Shown here: in pieces, positions 62,819 through 64,000 of the stretch
Layout: each line of letters begins with the position of its first letter
How positions within the stretch are numbered: position 1 is the first letter of the stretch
Source of the DNA: Agaricus subrufescens
Taxonomy: Eukaryota > Basidiomycota > Agaricomycetes > Agaricales > Agaricaceae
DNA: 64,000 bases
Assembly (NCBI GenBank): GCA_029945375.1
Contig: CM057058.1
Coordinates: 1,674,001 to 1,738,000 of the forward strand
Direction: 5' to 3'
The notes under the pieces: generated by a model
What the model was told of the DNA's origin: nothing
Seen by the model: only the letters and a program-made list of their open reading frames with translations
Database searches by the model: none
Program-made: the position numbers and the translations under genes

Positions 62819-64000
62819 TCACGTTTTAATGCTAGATGTCCTGTTGAGCGGGTGACGGAAAAAATCTGATACCAAGGAAAACAAAAAGAAAAGCGAGCAA
62901 GCAATAACGACTGTGAAAAGGGGAATGAAAATGAGTTGAGTCGTTGTTATAAGTCGGGGAGCATTCGTCATATCATGGGTCACGGGGGGCGCGTCGGGCA
63001 TGATGCCCTGTTGAGACATTTCAACGTATCTTCGTGTCATAACGGGATCGCGTCCAATAATAACAATAGGAAGGTTGGGATCCTCGCTGATCTTCCTCCC
63101 ATTGAAGGAGCTGACTCCCAGGGGATAAGCACGAGAGCTGTTGGAAGGAAGCACGGCCGTGTATAGGCCCTGGCGCGACGCGGTTTCCTGCACTCGGGGA
63201 ATATCCTCGGGACGGACAGGAATTGCTACTATGGCGGGGCTCGCTACGACGGATCGTAGAACGCGAAGAAAGCCACTCCCCTCATAGTATCCTGTGTCAG
63301 TGCTTTCTTCTTCGTCGACTTGTATTAGGGAGGGACCCATCATAATGCTGTGATCTCCCAGAGGTATGATTTCGGGAAAGGTTTCTTGTTGTAGAGGATG
63401 GGGCTGTCGTTGTTTTCTGGCATCACGCGCTGCCTGGGCGCGAAAATGCGCCTCTGCGCGAGATCCTTCGCGTATTGTTTGGCCATCGGAACCAACTAAC
63501 AGGGTAGGAACCATAGACCCATGATCGCTGCCATGGAACTCCTCTGGTTCGGGTGGTACGCTTAATTGTTTCCGTTTGTTGGCATCCCAGATCCCCACTG
63601 ACGGTAATTCGAGTGGATGGGTGGTCGGCACGTCTGCCTCGGAGGATGTTATTTCTGAATTTGTGGGGGAACGGGGCCTTGGGGGATTACTTCGCTTGTC
63701 GATGACCACGCTGAGCATGCGCCGCAGACTACCGGCGACAGATATGCCATCGTTGATTGACGACCTATCGTCGTCGTCGTCGTCATCGTCTCTGATGTGG
63801 TGTTGTAGGGGTCTTCGTTGGCGCAGGCGTTCGGCGAGGGTTGGGGGGGAGGGGGACACGGGAGGTGAAAGAAACGGGGAGAACGACATGTTTTGCCGTC
63901 TTGCTACTGATAGTACGAAGTCTTGGTGGCCCTCGTCCCAGAGCTGATGGAGCGTCTGGTTCATCTTTTCCGGGGAGGGGCAGACGAGTTTGCGATTGAC
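62819..64000 (-). CDS. Family member 4: membrane protein, 5' end beyond the window
   Basis: At least 393 aa; the start is cut off. The visible N-terminus reads NRKLVCPSPEKMNQTLHQL then WDEGHQDFVLSVAR, matching GRRVCPSREEMIRILHQLW of member 3, so the missing part should hold the first two Cys and the His. A Pro/Ser stretch and an Asp run (encoded by a GTC/ATC triplet repeat near 63770) follow. Shared blocks are LPSVGIWDANKRKQL, VPTLLVGSDGQTI, FLRVLRSVVASPAIVAIPVR and LPIVIIGRDPVMTRRYVEM. A strong membrane helix (LIFIPLFTVVIACSLFFLF) lies about 20 residues from the C-terminus. Function unknown. Confidence 0.7.
   Translation of the reverse strand, partial: VNRKLVCPSPEKMNQTLHQLWDEGHQDFVLSVARRQNMSFSPFLSPPVSPSPPTLAERLRQRRPLQHHIRDDDDDDDDRSSINDGISVAGSLRRMLSVVIDKRSNPPRPRSPTNSEITSSEADVPTTHPLELPSVGIWDANKRKQLSVPPEPEEFHGSDHGSMVPTLLVGSDGQTIREGSRAEAHFRAQAARDARKQRQPHPLQQETFPEIIPLGDHSIMMGPSLIQVDEEESTDTGYYEGSGFLRVLRSVVASPAIVAIPVRPEDIPRVQETASRQGLYTAVLPSNSSRAYPLGVSSFNGRKISEDPNLPIVIIGRDPVMTRRYVEMSQQGIMPDAPPVTHDMTNAPRLITTTQLIFIPLFTVVIACSLFFLFSLVSDFFRHPLNRTSSIKT

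Overview
The window looks like nuclear DNA of a mushroom-forming basidiomycete (Agaricomycetes). Genes are split by many short GT-AG introns of about 45-60 bp, a nuclear tRNA carries an anticodon-loop intron, and there is a FunK1-type fungal kinase plus an expanded DUF4470/MYND-finger family, both typical of that class. I inferred exon structures by hand from splice signals, reading frame and motif continuity.

0-22 kb is mostly conserved housekeeping sequence. It holds a membrane-anchored ubiquitin protease (-), a tRNA-Arg(UCG) wedged into the divergent promoter, a Cdc7-type replication kinase (+), a FunK1 kinase (+) followed by its decayed tandem copy, an unresolved minus-strand module, phosphoinositide phospholipase C (+), the U5 snRNP 40K WD-repeat protein (+), a cullin-1-type scaffold (-) and delta-1-pyrroline-5-carboxylate dehydrogenase (-).

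22-40.4 kb is an accessory cluster. It has three full DUF4470-MYND genes (23.9-27.6 kb +, 32.6-36.4 kb -, 36.7-40.4 kb +) with the same four-exon layout and a fourth decayed relic. Between them sit an intact-frame cullin paralogue that stops before the RING-binding and neddylation half, and an F-box protein. Ubiquitin-ligase-like parts therefore lie inside an expanding zinc-finger family.

40.8-51 kb returns to ordinary sequence: an unrecognised 416-aa protein (-), a lysophosphatidate acyltransferase (+) sharing an 82-bp promoter with it, a tandem pair of glycerophosphodiester phosphodiesterases (+) with matching micro-exons, and a large disordered protein (+).

51.8-64 kb is gene-poor and rich in relics and repeats. 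It carries four minus-strand members of a family I do not recognise. The best members combine an N-terminal C-X2-C-X6-H-X8-C motif, a conserved LHQLW(S/D)EG helix, a mid/C-terminal alpha/beta-like segment and a C-terminal membrane helix. One member has lost the cysteines, one is cut short, and one runs off the window end. Three share a TATA-like upstream element. This family and the truncated cullin cluster are the best candidates for something undescribed.
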